A model generated the notes under the pieces. It saw nothing but the letters and a program-made list of their open reading frames with translations, did no database searches and was not told where the DNA came from. A DNA stretch of 64,000 nucleotides from Pseudonocardia endophytica (GTDB lineage: Bacteria; Actinomycetota; Actinomycetes; Mycobacteriales; Pseudonocardiaceae). The translations under genes and the position numbers were made by a program. Where the stretch lies: assembly GCF_004339565.1 (NCBI RefSeq), contig NZ_SMFZ01000001.1:1922001-1986000 (forward strand), given 5' to 3'. Below, in pieces: positions 33,708 to 42,180 of the stretch (its first letter is position 1; every line of letters starts with the position of its first letter).

Positions 33708-33723
33708 GCGGTCAGGGCCTCTG

Positions 33724-34737
33724 TCATTGCGGGGCGTCCTTCACCGCCGGGACGACCTTGTCCGCGAGGTAGGCGATCCGCTCCGACCCGCTGTCCACCG
33801 ACTCGCCCGGCAGCATCGCCCAGAAGTGCACGTCCTTGATCTGCGGCGTGGTCCGGAGCAGGTCGGTCAGGAACGGCACGGCCGTGCCGGCGTCCATCAG
33901 CGTGAACGCGCCGGCCTCGACGATCTGCGACGGGTCGGTGAACTGCGGGACGCCGGGACCGAACGCGCCCCAGGAGATGTAGTTGTTCAGCTGGTAGAGC
34001 GCGTGCGTGCCGATCCGCGACCAGACCTCCTCGGGGTCCTCGGCGATCACGGTCCACTGCCCGGCGTAGATCCGGCCCTCGGCCGGGTCCTTGCCGAGGC
34101 GCTCCAGCGCGGCGAGGTACGACGCCTGGTGCGGGTTCTGGGTGGACAGGAAGCCGTCGGCGATCCGGGCGGCACGCTCGATCGCCGGGTCGGCCAACGC
34201 CCCGACGAGCAGCTGGGGCGTCTGCTCCGGCTGCGGCGTGACCGGGAGGGCGGGCAGCGAGTAGCGCTTGCCGTCGAAGCCGTCGGCGGAGCCGGCCCAT
34301 GCGCGGCGGATGACCTCGACGCCCTCCTCGAGCAGGCTCGGCCGGTTCCTGATGTTCCTCCCGAACGCCTCGAACTCGCGCTCCCAGTAGCCCTGTCCGA
34401 CACCGAGATCGAACCGTCCGCCGGACAGCAGCGAGAGCGTCGCGGCGTCCTCGGCGAGCCGGACCGGGTCGTGCAGCGGGGAGACGATCAGGTTCGTGCC
34501 GACCCGCATCCGCGACGTCCTGGTCGCGATCGCGGCACCGAGCACGAACGGCGAGGGGCTGTAGCCGTCGTCGCAGAAGTGGTGCTCGGTGAGCCACACC
34601 GAGTCCAGGCCGCGCTGTTCGGCCCAGGCGATCTGGTCGAGCGCGTCGCTGTAGAACCGGCCGAACGGGCGGTCCGGGTCGGGGTTGCGGAAGTCGTACC
34701 AGAGCCCGAAGGCCGGCGTCGTCGACGGCACTGTCAT
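33724..34737 (-). CDS. LLM-class flavin-dependent oxidoreductase
   Basis: This 337-residue protein has the luciferase fold: TPAFGLWYDFRNPDPDRPFG, VWLTEHHFCDDGYSPSPFV, SRMRVGTNLIVSPLHDPVRL and LLSGGRFDLGVGQGYWEREF. It probably uses FMN or F420. No ribosome binding site precedes ATG 34737, and an upstream GTG (34773) is equally poor, so the start is uncertain. It is followed by an acyl-CoA ligase gene on the same strand. Confidence 0.84.
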   Translation of the reverse strand: MTVPSTTPAFGLWYDFRNPDPDRPFGRFYSDALDQIAWAEQRGLDSVWLTEHHFCDDGYSPSPFVLGAAIATRTSRMRVGTNLIVSPLHDPVRLAEDAATLSLLSGGRFDLGVGQGYWEREFEAFGRNIRNRPSLLEEGVEVIRRAWAGSADGFDGKRYSLPALPVTPQPEQTPQLLVGALADPAIERAARIADGFLSTQNPHQASYLAALERLGKDPAEGRIYAGQWTVIAEDPEEVWSRIGTHALYQLNNYISWGAFGPGVPQFTDPSQIVEAGAFTLMDAGTAVPFLTDLLRTTPQIKDVHFWAMLPGESVDSGSERIAYLADKVVPAVKDAPQ

Positions 34738-34849
34738 GCCGGACAGCGTGGGGAGGGTCGAGCCGCACGTCACCCCCGTCGTCGCGCGGGCGTTGTGGAC
34801 TCCTCCACACCCGGGCGCCCGGGTCGCGCCCGGACGCCGGAGCGGCGGC

Positions 34850-34855
34850 TACCGT
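34850..34855 (+). promoter_or_regulatory. predicted leaderless -10 box of the phosphotransferase gene
   Basis: TACCGT, the same hexamer as in the promoters at 29869 and 62777, is followed by 6 nt before the GTG start at 34862. No ribosome binding site is present. A leaderless transcript is likely. Confidence 0.48.
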
Positions 34856-34861
34856 GCCCGG

Positions 34862-35908
34862 GTGCAACCGGACTGGCTGTCCCCGGACGTGGTGGACCTG
34901 GCGGCGGTACGACGGTGGGGCTCCGACGCCGGTCTCGAGGGCCCGATCACCGACGTGTCACGGATCGGCGGCGGCACCCAGAACGTCGTGCTGCGGCTGC
35001 GGTGGGACGGACGGGACCTGGTGCTGCGCAGGCCGCCGGAGCACCCGCGGGCGAGCAGCAACGACGCGCTCCTCCGGGAGATGCGGATGCTGTCCGCGCT
35101 GGCCGGGTCGGACGTCCCGCACCCGGGGTACGTCGCGGGCTGCACGGACACCGACGTCCTCGGCGGCGTCGTGTTCTACCTGATGGAGGCCGTCGACGGC
35201 GACAACCCCGGCGTCGAGGTCGGCGAGCCGTACCGCTCGGACGCGGCCGCGCGGCACGCCGCCGGGCTGGACACGGCCGCGGCGCTGGCCCGGCTCGCGT
35301 CGGTGGACCACGAGGCCGTCGGGCTGACCGGCGTCGGGCGCCCGGAGGGCTTCCTGGAGCGCCAGGTGCCACGGTGGACGAAGCACCTCACGTCCTATGA
35401 GGACATCCCCGGCTACCCCGGCGGTCTGCTCCCGCACGTCGACGCGCTGGCGCGGTGGCTGGAGGAACACCGCCCGCCGGACGCGCCGCCGGGCATCGTG
35501 CACGGCGACTACCACCTGAACAACGTGCTGCTCTCGCGGGACTCACCGGGCGTCGCCGCCGTCGTGGACTGGGAGATGACCACGATCGGCGACCCGCTGC
35601 TGGACCTGGGCTGGCTGCTGGTGACGTGGCCGTCGCCCGGCGCCGAGCCGCCGACCGGTGCGGCGCTGGCCGCGCTCGGGGACCTGCCGGATCCCGACGA
35701 GCTCGTCGCGCACTACGGGACGGTCAGCGACCGCGACCTGTCCGCCGTCGACTGGTACACGGTGCTCGCCGGGCTGAAGTTCGCGATCGTCATCGAGGGC
35801 ACGCACGCGCGCGCGATGGCCGGGCAGGCCGACCCCGCCGTCGGGCAGCGGTTGCACGAGTCGGCGGTCGCCGCGTTGGAGAAGGTGGCCGCGATCGCCG
35901 GTTCCTGA
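34862..35908 (+). CDS. phosphotransferase-family protein (APH/ACAD10 type)
   Basis: This 348-residue kinase-fold protein has GGGTQNVVLRL for the glycine-rich loop and WDGRDLVLRRPPEHP with the nucleotide-binding Arg. The Brenner motif IVHGDYHLNNVLL holds the catalytic Asp, and VVDWEMTTIGDPLLDLGWLL the metal-binding Asp. This group phosphorylates hydroxyacyl-CoA or other small hydroxylated substrates, often in fatty-acid or sterol catabolism. It is divergent from the flavin oxidoreductase/ligase pair. Confidence 0.85.
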   Translation: MQPDWLSPDVVDLAAVRRWGSDAGLEGPITDVSRIGGGTQNVVLRLRWDGRDLVLRRPPEHPRASSNDALLREMRMLSALAGSDVPHPGYVAGCTDTDVLGGVVFYLMEAVDGDNPGVEVGEPYRSDAAARHAAGLDTAAALARLASVDHEAVGLTGVGRPEGFLERQVPRWTKHLTSYEDIPGYPGGLLPHVDALARWLEEHRPPDAPPGIVHGDYHLNNVLLSRDSPGVAAVVDWEMTTIGDPLLDLGWLLVTWPSPGAEPPTGAALAALGDLPDPDELVAHYGTVSDRDLSAVDWYTVLAGLKFAIVIEGTHARAMAGQADPAVGQRLHESAVAALEKVAAIAGS

Positions 35909-35974
35909 CCCGTTCGGGACCCCTCCCGGCCGCGAGCCCCTACAGTCCCGTGAGGGGTGACGCGGGGGAGCGCG

Positions 35975-38266
35975 ATGGGGGATCTCGGGGAGTTCGGGCC
36001 GTACGAGCTCCGGGAGCTGATCGGACGCGGCGGGGCGGGCGAGGTCTACGAGGCCTACGACCGCGAGTCGACGCGCGTCGTCGCGCTCAAGGTGCTCTCG
36101 CCCGAGCACGCCGACGACCCCCAGTACCGCGCCCGCTTCCGTCGCGAGGCGATGCTGGCCGCGCGGCTGCGCGACCCGCACGTCGTCCCGATCCACCGCT
36201 ACGGCGAGATCGACGGGCGGCTCTACCTGGACATGCGCCTCGTCGAGGGGGTCGACCTGGAGCAGATGCTCGCCCGCGAGGGCCCGCTTCCGCCGGACCG
36301 GGCCGTCGCGCTCGTCGGGCAGGTGGCCGGTGCGCTGTCCGCCGCGCACTCCGACGGCCTGGTCCACCGGGACGTCAAGCCGTCGAACGTGCTGGTCACG
36401 ACGGGGCACGACGGCGAGGACTTCGCCTACCTCGCCGACTTCGGGATCACCCGCAGCACCGGTCCGAGCTCGACGGGCCTGACCCGCGGCATGATCGTCG
36501 GGACGGCCGACTACGTGGCGCCCGAGCAGTGCCGTAACGAGTCCGAAGCGCGCTCGGACGTCTACGCGCTGGCGTGCGTGCTGTTCCGCTGCCTGACCGG
36601 CTCCGTGCCGTACCCGGGACGGGACCTCCCGGCCGTGCTGTCCGCGCACCTGTGGGAGCAGCCGCCGCTCGTCTCCGAACGTGCGCCGCACCTCGGGACG
36701 CGCTTCGACGACGTCGTGCGCGAGGCGATGGCGAAGGACCCGGCGGAGCGGACGTCGACGGCCGTCGAGTTCGCGCGGCAGGCCAGGGCGGCAGCGGTGA
36801 CGTGGCGGGCCGACGCGGGTCGGTCCGGCCCTGCGCCCGGTTCGGACGGCGTGGTCGGCCCTGCCCGGGCGTCCGGTGCTCCGGCGCCGACCAGCCGGCT
36901 CCCGGTCCCCGACGAGCCGGTTCCGTCCGGTGGGTCCACCGGCGCAAGCCCCAGATCCGGCGATCCGGTGCTGCCCGGTGGGTCCTCCGTAGCGGGCCCC
37001 GTATCCGGCGACCGGGTTCCCGCCGGTCACGGCCCTGGTGGCGTTGCCGGGCCGGTCCCCGGACGCCCGGCACCCGGCCGACCCGGTGCCGGGCGTCCCG
37101 GATCGCACCCGGACGACCCGCTCCCGGGCTCCGCGTTCCCGGACGGCTCCGGCGGTACCGCGCCCTCCCGCTCGCCGGGCCGACGCGGTACCGGTCGCCG
37201 CCGCCGGACCGTCGGGGTGGCCGCCGTCGCCGCGCTGCTGGTCCTGGCCGGCGTCGTGGTGGCCGTGACGTGGGATCGCGGGCCCGCGGCCGCCGCACCC
37301 GGTCAGGCGCCGCCGGTCTCGACGGCACTGCCCCGCGTGGTGAACACGCTGGCCCTGCCCGGACGGCCGGAGACCGTCGCCGTCGGGCTGGACGGCACGC
37401 GCGCCTACGCGACGACGAGCGACCCGACCGCGCCCGCGCTGCACGTGATCGACACCGTGGCCAACCGGGAGGTCAGGTCGGTGCCGCTGCCCGGCGTCCC
37501 ACGGTTCGTCGCCGTCTCCCCCGCCACCGGCAACGTCTACGTCTCCTACAACGACCGCGCGAGCGACCGCCTCATGCTCGCCGGCTACGACGTGCGGCTG
37601 GAGAAGATCGTCAAGCTCGTCCCGACCGGTCAGCGCGAGGACCGCAAGACGGGCCAGACCTGGCTGTTCGTCATGGCGATCTCCCCGGACGGCAAGCGGG
37701 TCTACGTGCCGCACCACGACGCGTCGGTCGTCTCGGTCGTCGACACCGACCGCAACGCGCCGGTCGCGCAGATCCCGATGCCGCGCAACCCGCACTCGGT
37801 GGCGATCGCGCCGGACGAGCGGCGCGCCTGGGTCACCGCCCACGCCAGCGGTGAGGTCGACGTGATCGACCTGCGCAGCAACACGTTCGTCACCAGCATC
37901 CCGATCGCGCCCGGCGCGTCCCCGCACGATGTCGACGTGTCCGGCGACGGCGCCCAGGTCCAGGTCGCGAACTTCGACGCGGCCACGGTCAGCTGGGTGG
38001 ACGTCGCGACGAACCGGGTGGCCGGCACGATCCCGATCGGTGGCAAGCCGCAGTCGATCGTGTTCGCACCCGACGGACGGCGCAGCTACGTCGTGGACAA
38101 CCAGGGCAGCCGCGTCGTGACGATCGACTCGGCGACGCACGGGGTGACCGGCTCGGTACCGGTGGCCCGCGGGGCGTCGATGATCGCGCTGTCGCCGGAC
38201 GGGACGCGGGCCTACGTCGCGTCCCGCGAGTCGGGGACGATCACGACGCTGCTCACGGCGTCCTGA
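35975..38266 (+). CDS. membrane Ser/Thr protein kinase with extracellular beta-propeller
   Basis: This 763-residue protein has a Hanks-type kinase domain over residues 9-270: glycine loop LIGRGGAGEVYEA, Lys39 in VVALKVL, HRDVKPSN, DFGITRS and APEQCRNESEARSDVYALAC. A Pro/Gly-rich linker and one membrane helix (about residues 412-432) follow, then an extracytoplasmic YVTN-type propeller over residues 445-763 with blade repeats such as VAISPDGKRVYVPHHD-like units. The architecture resembles mycobacterial PknD. ATG 35975 has GGGGGAG upstream; TACAGT at 35941 may be the -10 box. Ligand and substrates are unknown. Confidence 0.88.
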   Translation: MGDLGEFGPYELRELIGRGGAGEVYEAYDRESTRVVALKVLSPEHADDPQYRARFRREAMLAARLRDPHVVPIHRYGEIDGRLYLDMRLVEGVDLEQMLAREGPLPPDRAVALVGQVAGALSAAHSDGLVHRDVKPSNVLVTTGHDGEDFAYLADFGITRSTGPSSTGLTRGMIVGTADYVAPEQCRNESEARSDVYALACVLFRCLTGSVPYPGRDLPAVLSAHLWEQPPLVSERAPHLGTRFDDVVREAMAKDPAERTSTAVEFARQARAAAVTWRADAGRSGPAPGSDGVVGPARASGAPAPTSRLPVPDEPVPSGGSTGASPRSGDPVLPGGSSVAGPVSGDRVPAGHGPGGVAGPVPGRPAPGRPGAGRPGSHPDDPLPGSAFPDGSGGTAPSRSPGRRGTGRRRRTVGVAAVAALLVLAGVVVAVTWDRGPAAAAPGQAPPVSTALPRVVNTLALPGRPETVAVGLDGTRAYATTSDPTAPALHVIDTVANREVRSVPLPGVPRFVAVSPATGNVYVSYNDRASDRLMLAGYDVRLEKIVKLVPTGQREDRKTGQTWLFVMAISPDGKRVYVPHHDASVVSVVDTDRNAPVAQIPMPRNPHSVAIAPDERRAWVTAHASGEVDVIDLRSNTFVTSIPIAPGASPHDVDVSGDGAQVQVANFDAATVSWVDVATNRVAGTIPIGGKPQSIVFAPDGRRSYVVDNQGSRVVTIDSATHGVTGSVPVARGASMIALSPDGTRAYVASRESGTITTLLTAS

Positions 38267-38320
38267 CCACAGACCGGCTCGGCTCGTACGGGCCCACCGC
38301 CGCTCCGGCAGCCCGGGATC

Positions 38321-38385
38321 CGGCTGACATGGCACGTACGGCTGTTCGATCATGGTCTGGGCAGCCGTGAGTGCCATGTCAACCG
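38321..38385. repeat. dispersed palindromic repeat, copy B (full hairpin)
   Basis: The left arm 38321-38344 (CGGCTGACATGGCAC then GTACGGCTG) pairs with 38362-38385 (CAGCCGTGA then GTGCCATGTCAACCG), with few mismatches around a 17-nt loop. The left arm is the reverse complement of copy A at 15970-16004. It lies between the convergent kinase and ComB-like genes. The ComB stop (38379-38381, reverse) falls inside it, as the NrfD stop does in copy A. Confidence 0.68.
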
Positions 38386-39152
38386 GTGTCGATCACTCGT
38401 GCGCTGCGGGCCCGGGCCGTGAACGCGCCGCCGGACAGCACCGGGACCGACGGGCTCACGTCCAGCTCGGCCGCGACGTCCACGTCGGACGAGAAACCGA
38501 CGGCCGCGAGCTCCCGGCCGCCCGCACAGTCGTGCAGCGCCGGGTTCGGGTCGCCCATCGCGGCGAACGCGGCCGCCGCGGCACGTGCCTCCGGGGACGC
38601 CCCGTCCCACCCGGCGTCGAGGAGCGCGGTGATCAGCGCACCCGCACCCCACAGGTCCTCGACGGCCGGGCGGAGCGACCCGTCCGGCCACCGCTCCCCC
38701 GACGCGACGACGGCGACCGGCCCGGGATCGCGCTCACGCCGGGCCGTCAACCACGCGGTGACGGCCCGGCGGTTGCGCAGGCTCGCACCGACCACCACCG
38801 GCGCCCGGTCCGCCAGCGCGGCACTGATCGTCGAACCGTTCGGGGACGGGAGCACGAGACGTCGCAGGTCCGGCGCGTCCCGGACGCTGACCGGCGACAG
38901 GCTGATCCCGCCCTCGCTACGGCCGGCTGCCAGCACGGCGTCGTGCTCCTCGGCGAACCGCCGGGCGCGCTCGTCGCGCCACCGGAACGGGTACACGGTG
39001 ACACCGCGGTCCGCGGCGACGGACAGCGTCGTCGTGAAGCTCAGGACGTCGACGACCACCGCCACCGCGCACCCCGGCACGATCGCCTCCGCCCCGGCCG
39101 GACCCCAGTCGAAACGGAGGGAGTACCCGCGCTGGCGGTGCTCCTCGTTCAC
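38379..39152 (-). CDS. comB: 2-phosphosulfolactate phosphatase-like protein (ComB family)
   Basis: The 257-residue protein shows the ComB signatures VVVDVLSFTTTLSVAADRGV, LVLPSPNGSTIS and VVVGASLRNRRAVTAWL. ComB hydrolyses 2-phosphosulfolactate in coenzyme M synthesis. In actinomycetes the family is common without that pathway, so the true substrate is uncertain. The GTG start overlaps the stop of the flavin oxidoreductase gene (GTGA). Its stop codon is part of repeat copy B. Confidence 0.78.
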   Translation of the reverse strand: MNEEHRQRGYSLRFDWGPAGAEAIVPGCAVAVVVDVLSFTTTLSVAADRGVTVYPFRWRDERARRFAEEHDAVLAAGRSEGGISLSPVSVRDAPDLRRLVLPSPNGSTISAALADRAPVVVGASLRNRRAVTAWLTARRERDPGPVAVVASGERWPDGSLRPAVEDLWGAGALITALLDAGWDGASPEARAAAAAFAAMGDPNPALHDCAGGRELAAVGFSSDVDVAAELDVSPSVPVLSGGAFTARARSARVIDTG

Positions 39153-40054
39153 CCGGTGCGCGCCGTCAGCCCGGTCAGCGCGGGCGCCAGCTCGCGCCAC
39201 TGGTCGTCGGGCAGGCCGCGCTTCTCGACCGGGAGCGCCTGCACGCACACGTGGTCGGCGCCGGCGGCCAGGTGCTGCCGGACACGGTCGCGGATGGTGT
39301 CCAGGTCGCCCCACGCGACGAGCGCGTCGACGACGGCGTCCGTGCCGCCGTCGTCCATCTCGGACTCGTCGAACCCGAGGTCGAGCAGCGCGTTGCGGTA
39401 GTTCGGCAGCCCCAGGTACGTCGACGTGTAGGTGCGGCCGATCTCGCGGGCGCGGTCCGGGTCCGACTCGATCAGGACGGCCTGCTCAGGGCAGAGCAGT
39501 GGCCTGTCGCCGAGCGTCTCGCGCGCCTTCGCCGTGTGCTCCGGCGTGACGAAGTACGGGTGCGCGCCCTCGGTCCGCTCGCCGGAGAGCTGCAGCATCT
39601 TCGTGCGCAGTGCGGCGAGCACGTACTTGGCGGGCGTCGAGGGCCGCTGCGCGCTGAACGGTGCGTTGTCGATCCCGTCCAGGTAGCGGCGCATCGCGGT
39701 GAGCGGCTTGCCGTAGTCGTGACCGCGCAGGTCGTTCACCAGCGGCTGGTGGCTCACGCCGAGTCCGACCAGGACCCGGTCCGGGTGGGCCTCCTCGAGC
39801 GAGGTCGTCGCACACGATGTGGCGACGGCGTCGCGGGCCCAGATGTTCGCGATGCCGGTCGCGCCGACGAGCCGCTCGGTCGACGACAGCAGCATCGACA
39901 GGTGGACGAACGGGTCGCGGCCGGCGACCTCGGGGAGCCACAGCGCGCCGAAGCCGAGCGACTCGATCTCGGCGGCCAGCTCGCGTGCCCGAGCGGAGGG
40001 GACGGTGTCCAGCGCTCCGGTCCAGATGCCGACGGGGGTCAGGTCCAGTGCCAT
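39149..40054 (-). CDS. LLM-class F420-dependent oxidoreductase
   Basis: The product is 301 residues. It begins MALDLTPVGIWTGALDTVPS, then LGFGALWLPEVAGRDPFVHL, the pattern of the F420-dependent group that starts with G(V/I)WTGALD. LEEAHPDRVLVGLGVSHQPL and ERTEGAHPYFVTPEHTAKAR follow. It likely transfers hydride with F420. An ATG at 40063 is an equally possible start. It is divergent from the ferredoxin/transporter operon and shares a palindrome with it at 40126-40140. Confidence 0.85.
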   Translation of the reverse strand: MALDLTPVGIWTGALDTVPSARARELAAEIESLGFGALWLPEVAGRDPFVHLSMLLSSTERLVGATGIANIWARDAVATSCATTSLEEAHPDRVLVGLGVSHQPLVNDLRGHDYGKPLTAMRRYLDGIDNAPFSAQRPSTPAKYVLAALRTKMLQLSGERTEGAHPYFVTPEHTAKARETLGDRPLLCPEQAVLIESDPDRAREIGRTYTSTYLGLPNYRNALLDLGFDESEMDDGGTDAVVDALVAWGDLDTIRDRVRQHLAAGADHVCVQALPVEKRGLPDDQWRELAPALTGLTARTG

Positions 40055-40125
40055 GTCGCCCATCGTGGCTGCCGGGCAACCGGTCCGCGACCGCTCCGCG
40101 CCGCGAGCCTTGCCTCTCGTCGCAG

Positions 40126-40140
40126 ATAACATGTTATGTT
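40126..40140. promoter_or_regulatory. predicted GntR operator O1
   Basis: ATAACATGTTAT (40126-40137) is a perfect palindrome, and the overlapping AACAT-GTT-ATGTT (40128-40140) is a perfect 5-3-5 inverted repeat. TATGTT at 40135-40140 can act as a -10 box for the ferredoxin operon, so a bound repressor would block it. The 13-bp core recurs exactly at 45740-45752. The GntR protein at 43817-44509 is the likely ligand. Confidence 0.62.
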
Positions 40141-40176
40141 CTGTGCCGTTCCGGCCATCGACGCCTGGAGGTCCCG

Positions 40177-40368
40177 ATGCGGATCACTGTGGATCCCGAC
40201 CTGTGCGACGGCTTCGGCCTCTGCGACGAGCACGCCCCCGATCTGTTCGAGTTCGACGACGACGGCTACGCCACCGAGCGCGGTGACGGCACCGTCCCGT
40301 CGGACCAGGAGGCGGCGGCGAAACGCGCGATCGCCGGCTGTCCGGCCCACGCGATCCACGCGATCTGA
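40177..40368 (+). CDS. 3Fe-4S-type ferredoxin
   Basis: This 63-residue ferredoxin starts MRITVDPDLCDGFGLCDEHA. The pattern C-x5-C followed by a CP near residue 55 (AGCPAHAIHAI) matches the single-cluster 3Fe-4S ferredoxins that serve cytochrome P450 or other oxygenases. No P450 is encoded nearby, so its partner may be the flavin oxidoreductase, the Rieske protein or an unlinked enzyme. GGAGG lies 5 nt before the ATG. Confidence 0.88.
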   Translation: MRITVDPDLCDGFGLCDEHAPDLFEFDDDGYATERGDGTVPSDQEAAAKRAIAGCPAHAIHAI

Positions 40369-40386
40369 CACCGGACGGAGTGCAGC

Positions 40387-41703
40387 GTGGCACTGACCGA
40401 ACGCAGCGCCGGCCGCGACCGGCGGAACTCGAAGCGCCGGATCCTGACCTCGACCTACGTCGGCACGGTCATCGAGTGGTTCGACTTCTACATCTACGCG
40501 ACGGCCGCGGCCGTCGTCTTCCCGGCGCTGTTCTTCCCCGCCGTGGACGGGCTGGCCGGCCAGCTCGCCGCGTTCGCGACGCTGGCCAGCGGCTTCCTCG
40601 CCCGCCCGATCGGCGGCGTGATCGCCGGCCACTACGGCGACCGGATCGGCCGCAAGAAGATGCTGGTCGCCTCGATCGTGCTGATGGGTGCGGGCACGGT
40701 GCTCGTCGGCGTGCTGCCGACCTACGCGCAGATCGGCATCTGGGCCCCGCTGCTGCTCGTCCTCGCCCGCGTGGTCCAGGGCGTCGCGGCGGGTGGCGAG
40801 TGGGGCGGCGGCGTGCTGATGGCCATCGAGCACTTCTCCGACCGGCGCCGCGGCCTCTGGGGCAGCGTCGGGATGATGGGCGTGCCGAGCGGCGTGACGC
40901 TGTCCACCGCCGCGTTCGCGCTGCTGTCGCTCATGCCGCGCGAGGACCTGCTGGCCTGGGGCTGGCGGATCCCGTTCCTCGCGTCGGTCGTGCTGGTCGC
41001 CGTCGGTCTGTGGGTGCGGCTCGGCGTCGACGAGAGCCCCCTGTTCACCGAGGCACGCGCGAAGAAGGCCGTGCTGCCGTCGAAGCCGCCGATCGTGGAG
41101 ATCCTGACGTCGGACTGGCGCAACGTCGCCGTCGGCGTCCTGCTCGTGATCGGCCCGTTCGCGGCCAGCTCGGTGTTCATCACGTTCGGCGCGTCCTACG
41201 GACCGAAGGTCGGGTTCTCCACGGCCGAGGTGCTGACGGCGCAGACGATCGCGAACGTCGTCGAGCTGATCGCGCTCCCGCTGTTCGGCCTCCTGTCCGA
41301 CCACATCGGACGCCGGAGGATCTACTACTGGGGTGGTGCGCTGCTCGGGATCTCCGCGTTCCCGCTGTTCGCCGCGTTCGGCTCCGGGTCGTGGCCGTTG
41401 CTGCTGGCCGCCATGCTGTTCACCTACGTCGCGCACGGGATGATGTACGGCCCGATGGGCGCGTTCCTGGCCGAGCTGTACTCCACCGGCACCCGCTACA
41501 CCGGCGCGTCGCTCGGCTACCAGGTGGCCGGCGCGATCGGCGGCGGGTTCGGCCCGCTGATCGCGACGTCGCTGCTCGCGGCCGCGGGCGGCGCTCCGAA
41601 CTACCTGTGGGTGGCCGTGTTCATGCTGGCCGTCTGCCTGCTGTCCGCCGTCGCGGCCTGGTTCGCGCCGGACATGAACCAGCGAGCACTGCGAGAGGTC
41701 TGA
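40387..41703 (+). CDS. MFS transporter, metabolite:H+ symporter (MHS) family
   Basis: This 438-residue protein has about 12 membrane helices. The MHS hallmarks are STYVGTVIEWFDFYIYATAA at the start and the loop GGVIAGHYGDRIGRKKMLVA, with a second one in LSDHIGRRRIYYWG. GTRYTGASLGYQVAGAIGGG is typical of ShiA/ProP-like members, which import small acids or osmolytes. It follows the ferredoxin gene by 18 bp and is the probable importer of the substrate of this regulon. Confidence 0.9.
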   Translation: MALTERSAGRDRRNSKRRILTSTYVGTVIEWFDFYIYATAAAVVFPALFFPAVDGLAGQLAAFATLASGFLARPIGGVIAGHYGDRIGRKKMLVASIVLMGAGTVLVGVLPTYAQIGIWAPLLLVLARVVQGVAAGGEWGGGVLMAIEHFSDRRRGLWGSVGMMGVPSGVTLSTAAFALLSLMPREDLLAWGWRIPFLASVVLVAVGLWVRLGVDESPLFTEARAKKAVLPSKPPIVEILTSDWRNVAVGVLLVIGPFAASSVFITFGASYGPKVGFSTAEVLTAQTIANVVELIALPLFGLLSDHIGRRRIYYWGGALLGISAFPLFAAFGSGSWPLLLAAMLFTYVAHGMMYGPMGAFLAELYSTGTRYTGASLGYQVAGAIGGGFGPLIATSLLAAAGGAPNYLWVAVFMLAVCLLSAVAAWFAPDMNQRALREV

Positions 41704-41706
41704 ACC

Positions 41707-42180
41707 GTGACGCAGCACGTCGTGGCCCGCACCGCCGAGATCCCGCCGGGCGAGCGGGTGATCGTCGAGGTGGAGGGACGCCAGGTCGGGGTGTTCAACG
41801 TGGACGGTGAGTACGTCGCGTTCCTGCACCGCTGCCCGCACATGGGCGGCCCGCTGTGCGAGGGGCAGGTGATCGGTCTGGTCGAGTCCTCCGGCCCCGG
41901 CGACGTGCGGCTCGACGACGGCCGCAAGTTCCTGACCTGCCCGCTGCACGGCTGGGAGTTCGACGTCCATACAGGACAGTCCTACTTCGATCCCAAGCGG
42001 GTGCGGGCGCGCCGCTACCCGGTGGAGGTGCGCAGCGGGGCGGACATGGTGCCGGGTCCGTACACCGCGGAGACGTTCGACGTCGTCGTGGACTCGGACT
42101 ACGTCATCGTGGAGACCGGCCGGCGGGAGAAGCGCCGGCGGAACGAGCACCAGGACGGCGAGCGAGGAGCCAGCTCATGA
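41707..42180 (+). CDS. Rieske 2Fe-2S protein
   Basis: The 157-residue protein has both Rieske motifs: C-x-H in HRCPHMGGPLCEG and C-x2-H in TCPLHGWEFDVHTG, separated by about 40 residues. The C-terminus is basic (GRREKRRRNEHQ). It resembles a stand-alone ferredoxin component or the N-terminal half of a ring-hydroxylating oxygenase, but no catalytic mononuclear-iron domain is attached. GTG start 3 bp after the MFS stop. The ATG of an amidohydrolase overlaps its stop. Confidence 0.86.
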   Translation: MTQHVVARTAEIPPGERVIVEVEGRQVGVFNVDGEYVAFLHRCPHMGGPLCEGQVIGLVESSGPGDVRLDDGRKFLTCPLHGWEFDVHTGQSYFDPKRVRARRYPVEVRSGADMVPGPYTAETFDVVVDSDYVIVETGRREKRRRNEHQDGERGASS

